From an uncultured Verrucomicrobia subdivision 3 bacterium (GTDB taxonomy: Bacteria > Verrucomicrobiota > Verrucomicrobiia > Limisphaerales > UBA11358), in the NCBI GenBank assembly GCA_903922735.1, contig CAIXUZ010000035.1:1-64000 (forward strand): 64,000 bases of DNA, read 5' to 3'. A program made the translations under genes and the position numbers. Shown in pieces: positions 55,528 through 64,000 of the stretch. Position 1 is the stretch's first letter. The number at the start of each line of letters is the position of its first letter. The notes under the pieces are model-generated. The model saw only the letters and a list, made by a program, of their open reading frames with translations. It was not told the origin of the DNA and did no database searches.

Positions 55528-55614
55528 GTCATTTATTATTTGGCGAGAGAATGGCAGTGGCAACAAATCCTTTTCCGTTGACGTCATGCTGCATTGCGGT
55601 TCACGCTGGCGGGC

Positions 55615-55947
55615 ATGAACTGGATTTTCTTGAGCATCGCGATCATGTCGGAAGTGATTGCCACCTCAGCCTTGAAAGCGGCCAGCGGTTTCACCCGGCC
55701 TTTGCCGTCGGTTGTGGTGGTGCTGGGTTATGCGTCGGCGTTTTATTTTCTATCGCTCACGCTGCGGACGATTCCGGTGGGCGTGGCTTACGCGGTGTGG
55801 TCGGGCGTCGGCATCATGTTGGTGGCGGTCATCGGCTGGCTGGTGTACGGGCAGAAGTTGGATTTGCCCGGCGTCACCGGCATGGGGCTCATTATTGCTG
55901 GCATCGCCGTGCTGAACCTGTTTTCCAAGGCTGCGCCGCACGGTTGA
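55615..55947 (+). CDS. SMR family multidrug efflux transporter
   Basis: The 110-aa protein has four transmembrane helices. The essential Glu lies in [19 protein letters not shown], with the [29 protein letters not shown] pattern (in part) typical of EmrE/QacE proteins. It exchanges cationic drugs for protons. Start ATG 55615; an upstream ATG at 55594 adds 7 residues. Confidence 0.93.
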   Translation: MNWIFLSIAIMSEVIATSALKAASGFTRPLPSVVVVLGYASAFYFLSLTLRTIPVGVAYAVWSGVGIMLVAVIGWLVYGQKLDLPGVTGMGLIIAGIAVLNLFSKAAPHG

Positions 55948-56056
55948 ATGGGTTGGCCAAACCTTTTGCAGGGGGAGAACGTGCAATCCGTGTCAAACGT
56001 CTGGCAAAATAGGATTAGAATAATTTTTCCATCGGAGCGATTGTTTACTCACACTT

Positions 56057-56386
56057 ATGAAAAAAATCGCACTCCTCGTTCTTCCGGCGGCGTTCGCGCT
56101 CGCCCTTACCACCACAGCTTTTGCCGCCGACGGCAAGGCGGTTTATTCCGACAACTGCACCAAATGCCACGGTGACGACGGTAAAGGTGCCACCAAGATG
56201 GGCCAGAAGCTTGGCGCCAAGGATTATTCCACCGCTGCCGTGCAAGCGGCGGTCACGGATGCCCAGGCGTTCAAATCCATCAAGGAAGGCATGCAGAAGG
56301 ATGGTAAAACGCTGATGAAACCGTCCGAACTTTCGGATGCCGACATCAAAGCCTCCATCGCTTATCTGCGGACGTTGAAGCAGTAA
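56057..56386 (+). CDS. Class I cytochrome c
   Basis: The 109-aa protein has a signal peptide (AAFALALTTTAFA) and a single haem c site CTKCH (about residues 32-36), with a likely axial Met in QKDGKTLMKPSELSD. The helices fit the cytochrome c553/cbb3-type monohaem family. It is periplasmic and carries electrons. A terminator follows. Confidence 0.93.
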   Translation: MKKIALLVLPAAFALALTTTAFAADGKAVYSDNCTKCHGDDGKGATKMGQKLGAKDYSTAAVQAAVTDAQAFKSIKEGMQKDGKTLMKPSELSDADIKASIAYLRTLKQ

Positions 56387-56414
56387 CTGCCGCTTCCTCT
56401 GATTATTTATTTAG

Positions 56415-56454
56415 GCAGCGCCTCGTCGCAATGCGGCGGGGCGTTGCAGCTTTT
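56415..56454 (+). terminator. Terminator after cytochrome c
   Basis: A 15-bp stem with wobble pairs (gcagcgcctcgtcgc at 56415-56429 with gcggcggggcgttgc at 56433-56447) has a 3-nt loop and is followed by agctttt. Confidence 0.7.
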
Positions 56455-56478
56455 GTCCTCGCCCGTGGCCGGAGAAAG

Positions 56479-57525
56479 TCACTTCACCCTTTCAATCTGA
56501 ATTCTCGCCGGTTCGTTGATGCCCAGTTGGAGGAATGCCGCTTGCGCATAGATTTCAAATCCGGTTTTGACCGGTGGAACCCCGGCGGCTGCCCTAATCC
56601 GGGCCAGTTCCTTGAGCGACAGCACGTCCAGCGCCACCGGATCGTGACTGAACCAAAGCTGGTTCAGCACCGTGGAAAATTGCAAAAACCCCGCCGGACC
56701 TCCCTGATATTGGCCGAGCAATGCATCCGTGATGTGCAACACCACGCGGTCGCCCATCACCGGCATGGCGTCTATTTCCGGCAAGGCTACGGACAAGCGG
56801 TCGGTATCGCCCTCGAATCGCCGGGTATTGTCCACGCTGCCCAGCGCGAGGCTGAACAGATGTCCGCAGACGCCGGCGGCGTTTTCATTAATGAGCGGCG
56901 CGATGGAAACCATCTTGGTTATTCGCCGGCTGACCAGATTGGAGACGTAGGATTTTTTGCCGGCGCTCACCCCGTTTTTTTGAAATTCAGAATCCCCCCA
57001 GACCAGCGCGCCGATGACGGGCGAATCGGGCAGATAAAAGGTGTTCGTATCAAAGCCGTCGTCCGCCGCGCCGGCGACGCGCACCCCGAGGGTTTCGCCG
57101 AGTTTGAAAAATCCCGCCGCGCGCAAATCATCCGCCCGCTTGTCCCAGATGATGATTTGGTTTGCCGCCAAACCTGCGGCGCGCAACCCGTCCACGACTG
57201 CCGCGACGACGGCCGGCCGTGAGCCGGTCAGCGGGCCGGGCGCTGAATACACCTTGACGCCCACCACATCGTTCGTGGTGACGAGGCTGCGCCAAGCGGC
57301 CGCGGCATTGGGGGTGTGGGTGAATTGCGTCAGGCCGTGGTTGAACACTTCCTTCACCCGCGCCTCATCCGCCAGATAGGCGTTCAGGAGGTTTTTCCCT
57401 TCCGCCATGACAACCCGCGCCGTCGGATTGGCGGCGTGGAGCGGGACATAATCCTGCGCGCCGATCGGAATGATAAAGCCGAGCAGGGCGAATAACCGGA
57501 TTTGAATGCGTGCGTTTCTTGACAC
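56479..57525 (-). CDS. DUF362 domain-containing protein
   Basis: The 348-aa protein has a signal peptide (residues 1-23). The DUF362 pattern is visible: VVGVKVYSAPGPLTGSRPAVVAAVVDGLRAAG (in part), QIIIWDKRADDLRAAG, and LINENAAGVCGHLFSLALGSVDN. The usual Fe-S ligands of some family members are absent. Function unknown, periplasmic. Confidence 0.85.
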   Translation of the reverse strand: MSRNARIQIRLFALLGFIIPIGAQDYVPLHAANPTARVVMAEGKNLLNAYLADEARVKEVFNHGLTQFTHTPNAAAAWRSLVTTNDVVGVKVYSAPGPLTGSRPAVVAAVVDGLRAAGLAANQIIIWDKRADDLRAAGFFKLGETLGVRVAGAADDGFDTNTFYLPDSPVIGALVWGDSEFQKNGVSAGKKSYVSNLVSRRITKMVSIAPLINENAAGVCGHLFSLALGSVDNTRRFEGDTDRLSVALPEIDAMPVMGDRVVLHITDALLGQYQGGPAGFLQFSTVLNQLWFSHDPVALDVLSLKELARIRAAAGVPPVKTGFEIYAQAAFLQLGINEPARIQIERVK

Positions 57526-57555
57526 TTTCAGCCGCCAATGTTACCACCTCATCGG

Positions 57556-59289
57556 ATGTCGGCAAAAATATTTTCCATTTGGAGCGTAATTTTATTTATT
57601 GCGCTGGCCCTTGTCATTTCCGGCTGCACCCCGGCGGGACCGGGTGCGCTGCTCAACGGAAAAAAAGATCTGGATCGCGGCGATTGCGCGGCGGCGGTCG
57701 CGGAGTTGAAGACCGCTACCACCTTGCTGGCGACCAATCCTGCGGCGTGGAATTACTACGGCGTGGCCTTGCAGCGCGTCGGCCAGCCGGATGATGCGGC
57801 GGCGGCCTATCAGACGGCGCTTAGGCTGAACCGTGACTTGGTGGAAGTGCACTTCAATCTCGGCAGTTTATGGCTGGAGCAAGCCAAGCCGGACGCGGCG
57901 AAGGTGGAGTTCATGGCCTATACCCTGCGGCGGCCCAACGACGCGGCGGGCTGGCTCAAGCTGGGTTCCGCCCAGTTGAAACTGGGTGAAATTGTGCCGG
58001 CGGAAAGAAGCTTCAGCACGGTTCTCGCGTTGAAGCAGAACGAGGCGGAAGCCTACAACGGCCTCGGCCTTGCCCGCATCCAGCGCGGCAAACCGCGCGA
58101 CGCCGCGCAATTTTTCGCCGCCGCCACGCAGGCCCGGCCGGATTTTGCGCCGGCGATTCTGAATCAGGCGACGGTGAACCAGCAGTATCTCCATGACCAT
58201 AAAACGGCGCTGGAATATTTCCAGAAATACCTCGCGCTCACCCCGCGCCCGGCCAATTGGGATGAAGTCAAGGCCATTGCCGGTAGCCTGGAACAATCGC
58301 TGGCGAACGCCGCCGCTGCTTCGGCCGCTGCTCTGGCTAGATCAAATCCCCAGCCAGCCGTATCCGCAACGGAACTGAAGCCGCAACCGAAAACCTCCAG
58401 CGCCACCACGTCCCGTCCGGCGGTTGCCCCGAAACCGTCAACGGTGGTTGCCGCCTCGCCCGCCAATCCGCCGGCCGCGAAACCGTTGCCGGTGCAAGTT
58501 GTGTCCGTGCCGCCCGCCACCCCGATTGTGGTTAAACCGGACAACCATGTCGTTGTCGCCAGCGCGCCGCCGGTGGAAGCCCCGCTGCCGGAACCGGCCC
58601 CGGAGAAGAAAAAAAGTTTTTGGCGCAGTGTGTTTGGTTCCGATAAAAACACGGCCAGCGCGCCGAACTCACAATTCTTGGAAAAGGGTCTGACGCCCCT
58701 GCCATCCGGTGGCGAGCCGCCCGTGGTGCCAGTTACCAGGCCGGCGGTGGTGGCTGCCCCCGCGCCGGTGACTTTTTCACGCTACCGCTATGTCTCGCCG
58801 GCTAAACCGGTGGCGGGCGACCGGCGTTCCGCCAGCGGCGCCTTTACCAAGGCGCAGGTGTTTGAGCAGAACGAAAAATGGGTGGATGCTTTGCAATGGT
58901 ATCAACAGGCGGCGGAAATAGATCCAGCGTGGTTTGAGGCGCAATTTAACACCGGCGTCCTGGCGCATCGGCTGCGGAATTACTCGGTGGCGCTCCCGCG
59001 TTACGAACTGGCGCTGGCCAGCCGGCCGGATGCGCCGGATGCGCGCTATAACTTTGCGCTGGCGTTGCAGGCGGCCGGCTTCGTGCCGGACGCGGCGAAC
59101 GAATTGAAAAAACTGCTCGTCGCCAACCCGGCCGAAGTGCGGGTGAATCTGGCGCTGGCCAACCTTTATGCTCAGTCGCTGCACGATACGCCGGCGGCGC
59201 GGCAGCATTACTTGAAAGTGTTGGAACTTGACTCGGAAAACTCGCATGCCGCCGACATCCGGTTCTGGTTGGCGGCCAATCCAAAGTGA
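57556..59289 (+). CDS. TPR-repeat lipoprotein
   Basis: The 577-aa protein has a lipobox ISGC (about Cys23). Five or six TPR repeats fill residues about 30-240 (for example AAAYQTALRLNRDLVEVHFNLGSLW). A Pro/Ala-rich linker (about 245-430) includes a cluster KKKSFWRSVFGSDKN. Another TPR block fills about 440-570. A scaffold in envelope assembly is likely, by type only. I use ATG 57556; ATG 57538 is an alternative. Confidence 0.85.
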   Translation: MSAKIFSIWSVILFIALALVISGCTPAGPGALLNGKKDLDRGDCAAAVAELKTATTLLATNPAAWNYYGVALQRVGQPDDAAAAYQTALRLNRDLVEVHFNLGSLWLEQAKPDAAKVEFMAYTLRRPNDAAGWLKLGSAQLKLGEIVPAERSFSTVLALKQNEAEAYNGLGLARIQRGKPRDAAQFFAAATQARPDFAPAILNQATVNQQYLHDHKTALEYFQKYLALTPRPANWDEVKAIAGSLEQSLANAAAASAAALARSNPQPAVSATELKPQPKTSSATTSRPAVAPKPSTVVAASPANPPAAKPLPVQVVSVPPATPIVVKPDNHVVVASAPPVEAPLPEPAPEKKKSFWRSVFGSDKNTASAPNSQFLEKGLTPLPSGGEPPVVPVTRPAVVAAPAPVTFSRYRYVSPAKPVAGDRRSASGAFTKAQVFEQNEKWVDALQWYQQAAEIDPAWFEAQFNTGVLAHRLRNYSVALPRYELALASRPDAPDARYNFALALQAAGFVPDAANELKKLLVANPAEVRVNLALANLYAQSLHDTPAARQHYLKVLELDSENSHAADIRFWLAANPK

Positions 59290-59321
59290 TGAATTGAATA
59301 TGCTGGCACCGGGTCTTTGGT

Positions 59322-60092
59322 TCACGGTTTGATGGCTGGAAAGGCGAATTTTTCACCAGTCTCGCTGCGCCGGACAAATTCCCGCAAAGTATTGATTTGC
59401 TTCTCATACTGCGGATCCGTTTTCCGTTCGGGTGCATATTTGTCGCATAGCCCCAGCACTTCCTTGGCTTGGCGCACCAGTTCCTCCTGGCTGACGCTGC
59501 CCTCCATCACCCCGCCCATGGTTTGGTTGTAATAGGCGTTGGCCTTGTCATATTTGGCCTGACCATCTTTGGCGTTGGGATTCACCACCAATTCCCATTT
59601 GCCATCGACCTTCTTTGGTTCCTTGAAGGCTTCCATCTTGTGCGGGTCGATTACCGAGGCGCGGATGGATGCCATGGTTTGCGCGATGTCTGCCGGCGAT
59701 TGGGCGCTGGTGGGTGATGGGGAATGAGCCGTCGCCGCCAGCGGGTCAACGTCGGAAACTGCCGTCGCTTGGCCGGAGGAGGTTTTTGTGGCTGGTGAAC
59801 CGCTGGCCGGTTCCGCCGCCGCCGGGGCAAAGTGATGGGCCAGCGGCACCAAAGTCACGACGGATTTGTCCAGTGTGTAGCGGTCGCTGGTGGTGCAGAC
59901 CGTGACGGTGTTGCTGCCAATCTCCAGCAGCATCGCCTTGCTCAGCACCACCAACGGATGCTCGCATCTGACTTTCACCGGATCGCCGGGCTGGCAGTTT
60001 TGAAACGACGCGCCCGTCTGCGCCCGGGCCCCCGGCAAGCAGGCACAACAAATCAAAGCGACCATGAATTTCGTTGCGGAGAGAAATTTCAT
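59322..60092 (-). CDS. Hypothetical secreted protein, 256 aa
   Basis: Signal peptide at residues 1-24 (CCACLPGARA). The first domain (about 25-90) has two Cys pairs and small beta strands (KVRCEHPLVVLSKAMLLEIGS in part). A Ser/Ala/Thr-rich linker (about 90-140) is followed by an alpha-helical C-terminal part (KYDKANAYYNQTMGG, QAKEVLGLCDKYAPE). No known family. Confidence 0.75.
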   Translation of the reverse strand: MKFLSATKFMVALICCACLPGARAQTGASFQNCQPGDPVKVRCEHPLVVLSKAMLLEIGSNTVTVCTTSDRYTLDKSVVTLVPLAHHFAPAAAEPASGSPATKTSSGQATAVSDVDPLAATAHSPSPTSAQSPADIAQTMASIRASVIDPHKMEAFKEPKKVDGKWELVVNPNAKDGQAKYDKANAYYNQTMGGVMEGSVSQEELVRQAKEVLGLCDKYAPERKTDPQYEKQINTLREFVRRSETGEKFAFPAIKP

Positions 60093-60275
60093 AAGCGGCC
60101 CACTTTAAAGGCTCAATGGGCGGTTGAAGCCAGACTGGTCAAAGTCCGGCGGTTTTACAAACTTTTTCGCCGGCGGCGTGGAACCAATGACGGCAAACCC
60201 GTTTCCTTTTGACACACCAAATGTCATTCGGCCACATTATTCAGGTTTAATCAGCGGGCAGGCATTGTTAAGGAC

Positions 60276-62363
60276 ATGAAAAAGATATCGGACCGATGGA
60301 TGGAACGAAGGGTTTTTCCGAAAATGCTTCGCGCCGTTTTCGGCTGTCTGGTCCTTGTCGGCATCATGGCCGCGCTGCCGGAGCCGGTGGCTGCCGCGGC
60401 TCCCGCCGTAAATTGGCAATACCGCACCGACTGGTCGGGCGATCCGTATCTGGTGACGAATTCGCTGAATTCGGTCTCACTGGTACTGAACCCGGATTTG
60501 TTGGCGGCCAATTCCGACTACCAATACAAAGTCACCGCACTGGCCTCCACGGTAATGGGCACTGCGGAGGGGACGTTCACCCTCGTCAAGGAAATGGCCC
60601 GCGAGGCTCAATCGCAAGAATCCCTGGCCGCGAAACTGAGGCAGACGCTGGCCCGGTTCACCGGCCACTCGGATCGCCCGGCCACGGATTCCCTGCGGTC
60701 GGGAACACTGAAAAAATACGAAGCATCCTCTTCGCGCTCGGCGCAGCTTCCACCAGCCCGCGACTTGTTTTCAAACTCGCCTCTCCTCACGCTGTCATTA
60801 TTCATTGATCGCTGGGCGCTGTTTTGCCTGGTCCTGTTTTTTCTCGCCCGCCGGGTCTGGCGCTATTTCAACGAAGTGGATGATGATGATGATTTTGCGA
60901 ACCACTTGGAAACCCTGGCGGTGGCGCATCGCTGGATTTTTCCGGTTTACCTGGCTTTGCTGACGACGGTGGCAGTGATGGAGTTTGTCCGCTTCGGCAA
61001 TTTCTTCTTTTCCCTGTCCGTCCTGTTTCTCGCGGCCTCCCTGCGCCGGTATTATTGCGAAGGTGATTTTGCGGATTATCCCAAGGCGAAAAAAATTCAT
61101 CTGGCCCTGCGTTGCCTGTTGCTTTGGCTGGGCTGGATGCAGGGCTGCGACCACTACCTTGTCGACCTGGCCACCTGGTTTCACTGGCCTGTTTTTGCGT
61201 GGGTGCTGCTGGCGCTGGCGACGGCGGTCTTCAGCCAGTTTTATAACCATCAGGATTTTGCCGAACATCGGGGTGGCTTGTATTGGTTTGGCCTCGGCTT
61301 TCTATTTTTTGGAATCTTGGGTGCCGCCGCCGGTCATTTCTTTTGGCGGTCTTATAGCGGGAGTGATTCCGCTTTCTGGCTTTGTCTCGGCAGCGGTGTC
61401 CTGCTGGCCTGGACCCCGCTGCTGGTTTATTTTCGGCGGTGGAGCAGCCAGGTGTCGCAAGCGGTCGTGGGCCGGATGCTCTATGACCTGGTTTTTTCCG
61501 AGAACCTCTTTGCCGAGAAAATTCGGAAGAAAAAACACCTGCCGTCCGTCCTGCTGCTCCGCCATTGGCGTGAACACGGTCAAGTGGAAAAAGCCTGGCA
61601 GTCGGCGCAAAGCCATTTGTTCAAAGAGGCCCGGGCCTTGCCGGTCTGGCTGTTCGCCCTGGAAACCGCGGTGCTTTATCGGCGTCACCCTGGCGCGGCG
61701 CTGGAAATACTGAAACGGCTTTGTGACACTGAAGCCTTTCCCTTCGATCACCGCCGGGTGGCGGTGGGCCAGATGCAAGGCTGGATGACGGCGGCGGGAT
61801 TCCCCTTTGATCCGGCATCGTTCAAAATCGAAAGGCCGCCCCTGAAACCCTCCGCGCTGACTGACCGGGTGGAGGCGAAGTGTCGCGCCGGCCGGTTTGG
61901 TGAAGCCGTCACCATCCTGCTGGAAGTGTTGCAAAAGGATCCCCTGAATGAAGCCGCGTTCACCCAGTTGGTGCGGATCTACTGCCAGGATTTGAAAAAT
62001 CGCCCGCGGGCAGAGAAATTGATTGCGGAGGCCGGGGAAACATTCAGCCCGAAGTTGCTGAATTTTCTTGGCGCCTCGCTGGATGAATGGATGCAATTAC
62101 CCATCCGTAGCGTGGTCCGGCGCCGGCGCCTTCTCGATCGGCTGCTCCGGAGAACTGAGCCGGAGCCATCACCGCGGAAAATAATCCTGACCTTCAATCC
62201 CCGCCCCGCTCCGCCCCAGGCTCAAGACCCGCTGGCGGTTCACCTTGAACGGCTCAAGCAATCGCAGGCGGAGAGCCGACCGGATACCACCGGGGGGGGG
62301 TGTTTGACCACGTGGAGAAATTGCTTTTGGAGCGCCGTCTGGGAACGGCGGTGGAATTGCTAA
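60276..62363 (+). CDS. Large membrane protein, 5' part of frameshifted gene
   Basis: As read the frame gives 695 aa. It has a signal-like N-terminus, a periplasmic domain (about 45-165), then about nine transmembrane helices (about 170-400) with a very acidic loop (EVDDDDDF), and a TPR-like cytosolic part (RKKKHLPSVLLLRHWREH onward). At a run of nine G (62292-62300) the frame leaves the coding path; the natural continuation is in the frame starting at 62300. With one more G the protein would be about 766 aa. Function unknown. Confidence 0.75.
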   Translation: MKKISDRWMERRVFPKMLRAVFGCLVLVGIMAALPEPVAAAAPAVNWQYRTDWSGDPYLVTNSLNSVSLVLNPDLLAANSDYQYKVTALASTVMGTAEGTFTLVKEMAREAQSQESLAAKLRQTLARFTGHSDRPATDSLRSGTLKKYEASSSRSAQLPPARDLFSNSPLLTLSLFIDRWALFCLVLFFLARRVWRYFNEVDDDDDFANHLETLAVAHRWIFPVYLALLTTVAVMEFVRFGNFFFSLSVLFLAASLRRYYCEGDFADYPKAKKIHLALRCLLLWLGWMQGCDHYLVDLATWFHWPVFAWVLLALATAVFSQFYNHQDFAEHRGGLYWFGLGFLFFGILGAAAGHFFWRSYSGSDSAFWLCLGSGVLLAWTPLLVYFRRWSSQVSQAVVGRMLYDLVFSENLFAEKIRKKKHLPSVLLLRHWREHGQVEKAWQSAQSHLFKEARALPVWLFALETAVLYRRHPGAALEILKRLCDTEAFPFDHRRVAVGQMQGWMTAAGFPFDPASFKIERPPLKPSALTDRVEAKCRAGRFGEAVTILLEVLQKDPLNEAAFTQLVRIYCQDLKNRPRAEKLIAEAGETFSPKLLNFLGASLDEWMQLPIRSVVRRRRLLDRLLRRTEPEPSPRKIILTFNPRPAPPQAQDPLAVHLERLKQSQAESRPDTTGGGCLTTWRNCFWSAVWERRWNC

Positions 62364-62575
62364 AAGAGCAGGCCGAGGCCGAACCGGCCAATTTTGAATT
62401 GTGGCTGCGTTACGCCGAGGCCCACGGTAATCATTGCGGCCAGGTTTTCACCGCCGAAAAAATCATCATGCAGATGGATCGCTCCGGCAATTTCAAAAAA
62501 GCGCAGATAAAAAAAGCCTATGCCCGGCTCAAAAAATGGCGTAAAAAACATCCCTTGCCGCCCGCCGGCTGGTAA
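62300..62575 (+). CDS. 3' part of frameshifted membrane-protein gene
   Basis: This frame opens at GTG 62300 and gives 91 aa, VFDHVEKLLLERRLGTAVELL onward, an alpha-helical TPR-type end that continues the helical repeats of the preceding frame. It ends KKWRKKHPLPPAGW. It lacks its own start signal, so it is best seen as the end of the same gene. Confidence 0.65.
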   Translation: MFDHVEKLLLERRLGTAVELLKEQAEAEPANFELWLRYAEAHGNHCGQVFTAEKIIMQMDRSGNFKKAQIKKAYARLKKWRKKHPLPPAGW

Positions 62576-62709
62576 GCCGGCCGGTTTGTCCGCCGGGGGA
62601 AAACCGCGGGACTGGTTAAATTTCGCTGGTATTTCCTGCGGGACGGGATTAATGATTAAACATGATTGCCGCCGTCGCCCAAAAAACTTCATGGAGCTTG
62701 GATAAATTC

Positions 62710-63348
62710 ATGTTTAACTGGTTTGACGTGGCGCTGGTGGTGCTGATCATGTTTGGTCTTTGGCGCGGCCGTAAGCACGGGATGTCCAAAGAATTTCTGC
62801 CGGTCTCGCAATGGATTTCAATCATGACGGCCAGCGCTTTGGGTTATGCGTATATCGGGGATTGGCTCCTGCATTCGGAGCAGGCCAAAATGATTTTCGG
62901 AAAAAATTACACCGATCGGACGGCGGTGTTTGTGACGGGTTATCTGACCATCGCGTTGTTGGTGTTCGTCATTTTTGTGGCGCTCCGGCGTCATTTTGGC
63001 CCGAAGCTGGTGGGCAGCACCATGTTTGGCAGCGGCGAGTATTATCTCGGCATGATTTCCGGGGCCATCCGCTACGCCTGCATGACCGTCACGGTGCTGG
63101 CCTTGCTTAATGCGCCGATTTATACGGCGGCGGACATTCAAGCCAAGAAAGCTTACAACAACCGGTGGTTCGGTGGTGGAATGAAGGATTACAAGGGCGA
63201 CTTCTTTCCCACTCTCGATGAAGTGCAGGCCAGCGTTTACAAGGTCTCGCTCACGGGGCCGTTAATTCGGGATAACTTGAGCATTCTGCTGATCAATTCC
63301 GCTCCGCCAGCCAAGGTCAGGCCTGCCAGGATCATCCTCCAGCCTTGA
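62710..63348 (+). CDS. CvpA family-like membrane protein
   Basis: The 212-aa protein begins MFNWFDVALVVLIMFGLWRGRKHGM, the CvpA-type start (D-x5-V-L-x-L-F-x-G-x-R-G). Four hydrophobic segments lie at about 5-22, 35-52, about 75-97 and 115-135. A soluble C-terminal part follows. CvpA proteins are linked to colicin V export and envelope integrity. Start at ATG 62710; an upstream ATG at 62662 is possible. Next to dnaG. Confidence 0.8.
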   Translation: MFNWFDVALVVLIMFGLWRGRKHGMSKEFLPVSQWISIMTASALGYAYIGDWLLHSEQAKMIFGKNYTDRTAVFVTGYLTIALLVFVIFVALRRHFGPKLVGSTMFGSGEYYLGMISGAIRYACMTVTVLALLNAPIYTAADIQAKKAYNNRWFGGGMKDYKGDFFPTLDEVQASVYKVSLTGPLIRDNLSILLINSAPPAKVRPARIILQP

Positions 63349-63359
63349 TCGTTCGCAGC

Positions 63360-64000
63360 ATGGCTGGCTTTCTTTCACCCGCAACCCGCGAGCACATCCG
63401 CGCCGCCAGCGACATCGTGGATGTCATCGGCTCCTATTTGCCGTTGAAGCGCGCCGGTGCCAACTTCACCGCCCTCTGCCCGTTCCACAAGGAAAAATCG
63501 CCGAGCTTCAACGTCAATCCGCACAAGCAGATTTTCCATTGCTTCGGCTGCCACAAAGGCGGCGACGTGTTCACCTTCGTCAAGGAATACGAAAACATCG
63601 GCTTCATGGACGCCGTGCGCCGGCTGGCTGAACGCGCCAAAATCCCGCTCGAATTTGAAAACACGCCCGGTGCGCAGGAATCGCGGCATCTCAAGGATCG
63701 GCTGTTGGAAATCCATGAGCAGCTCACCCAGCGCTGGCAGAACTGTCTGGCCAACGAGGCCGCTGGCCAGCTCGCCCGTGATTATTTGGCCCAACGCGGC
63801 GTCTCGGCGGATGCAATCAAATTGTTCCGCATCGGCGCCGCGCCGGAACTTTGGGACGACACGGTGAACTGGGCTAAGAGCAAAAACTTTCCGCTCGAAA
63901 TCGTTGAGCAGGCCGGTCTCATCATCAAAAAAGAGGAGACCGGCCGTCATTACGACCGTTTTCGCGGCCGGCTGATGTTCCCGATTTGTGACGAGCAGGG
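63360..64000 (+). CDS. dnaG: DNA primase (3' end outside window)
   Basis: The first 213 residues are visible. The CHC2 zinc finger is ALCPFHKEKSPSFNVNPHKQIFHCFGCHKGGD (seen as CPFH and CFGC), after a helix with SDIVDVIGSYLPLKRAG. The start of the catalytic core follows (HYDRFRGRLMFPICDEQ). It makes RNA primers for replication. Start at ATG 63360, 12 bp after the CvpA-like stop. Confidence 0.96.
   Translation, partial: MAGFLSPATREHIRAASDIVDVIGSYLPLKRAGANFTALCPFHKEKSPSFNVNPHKQIFHCFGCHKGGDVFTFVKEYENIGFMDAVRRLAERAKIPLEFENTPGAQESRHLKDRLLEIHEQLTQRWQNCLANEAAGQLARDYLAQRGVSADAIKLFRIGAAPELWDDTVNWAKSKNFPLEIVEQAGLIIKKEETGRHYDRFRGRLMFPICDEQ

Overview
This 64 kb window is typical bacterial chromosome: GC-rich, densely coded, with genes on both strands in short runs, many of which share 4-bp ATGA overlaps. 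I infer a member of the Verrucomicrobiota, most like the Pedosphaera/Limisphaerales group. The basis is the style of the two tandem prepilin-like proteins at the left edge, the large number of lipoproteins and TPR proteins, a DUF3738-type protein, a multi-PAS histidine kinase, and abundant short degenerate word repeats both between and inside genes. No rRNA, CRISPR array, transposase, integrase or phage gene was found. There is one tRNA gene, tRNA-Leu(CAG).

Layout. 0-5.6 kb: two prepilin-like proteins with terminators, an ABC exporter operon with a TPR protein, hisB, and a secreted beta-helix protein. 5.8-9 kb (minus): a lipoprotein esterase, a small unknown, and an M20 dipeptidase. 9-11.3 kb: a PPK2-type kinase, a family 2 glycosyltransferase, a long inverted repeat, and rpsT. 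11.4-19.3 kb: a hybrid sensor kinase, rpe, a phosphohexomutase, gatB, and a DUF3738-like lipoprotein. 19.5-21.2 kb: tRNA-Leu followed by a gene-poor stretch with one small unknown gene and several 10-11 bp phased direct repeats. 21.2-29.6 kb: an unknown lipoprotein, purF, a thioesterase, a 52-aa His/Cys-rich membrane protein, hsp20, lon, a LolA-like protein, a cobalamin adenosyltransferase and a cell-wall amidase. 29.8-35.8 kb: four small genes (three membrane proteins), then a nine-PAS histidine kinase and its NarL-type regulator. 35.9-41.5 kb: sucC-sucD, a YggT-like membrane protein, a REC-kinase hybrid, and gltA. 41.7-49.3 kb: cysS, tmk, a DUF4404 gene, a minus-strand run tyrA-aroA-cmk-plsC, and a serine hydrolase. 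49.4-56.4 kb: clpB, a DUF2237 gene, a 21-bp phased repeat array, a cupin-alcohol dehydrogenase pair flanked by decayed copies of the cupin 3' end, a GH75 chitosanase-like protein, an SMR transporter and a cytochrome c. 56.5-64 kb: a DUF362 protein, a TPR lipoprotein, an unknown secreted protein, a large membrane protein broken at a nine-G tract, a CvpA-like protein, and the start of dnaG.

Functionally this is a housekeeping region: TCA cycle (sucCD, gltA), aromatic and histidine synthesis (aroA, tyrA, hisB), nucleotide synthesis (purF, tmk, cmk), translation (gatB, cysS, rpsT, tRNA-Leu), proteostasis (lon, hsp20, clpB) and signalling. I did not find a clear new multi-gene defence or mobile system. 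The most unusual signals are non-coding or repeat-like. They are the 13-unit 21-bp array with a central hairpin held in phase (52759-53031), the triplicated cupin 3' ends, the phased repeats beside tRNA-Leu, and palindromic or word-repeat insertions inside lon's neighbour, clpB, aroA and the phosphohexomutase gene.
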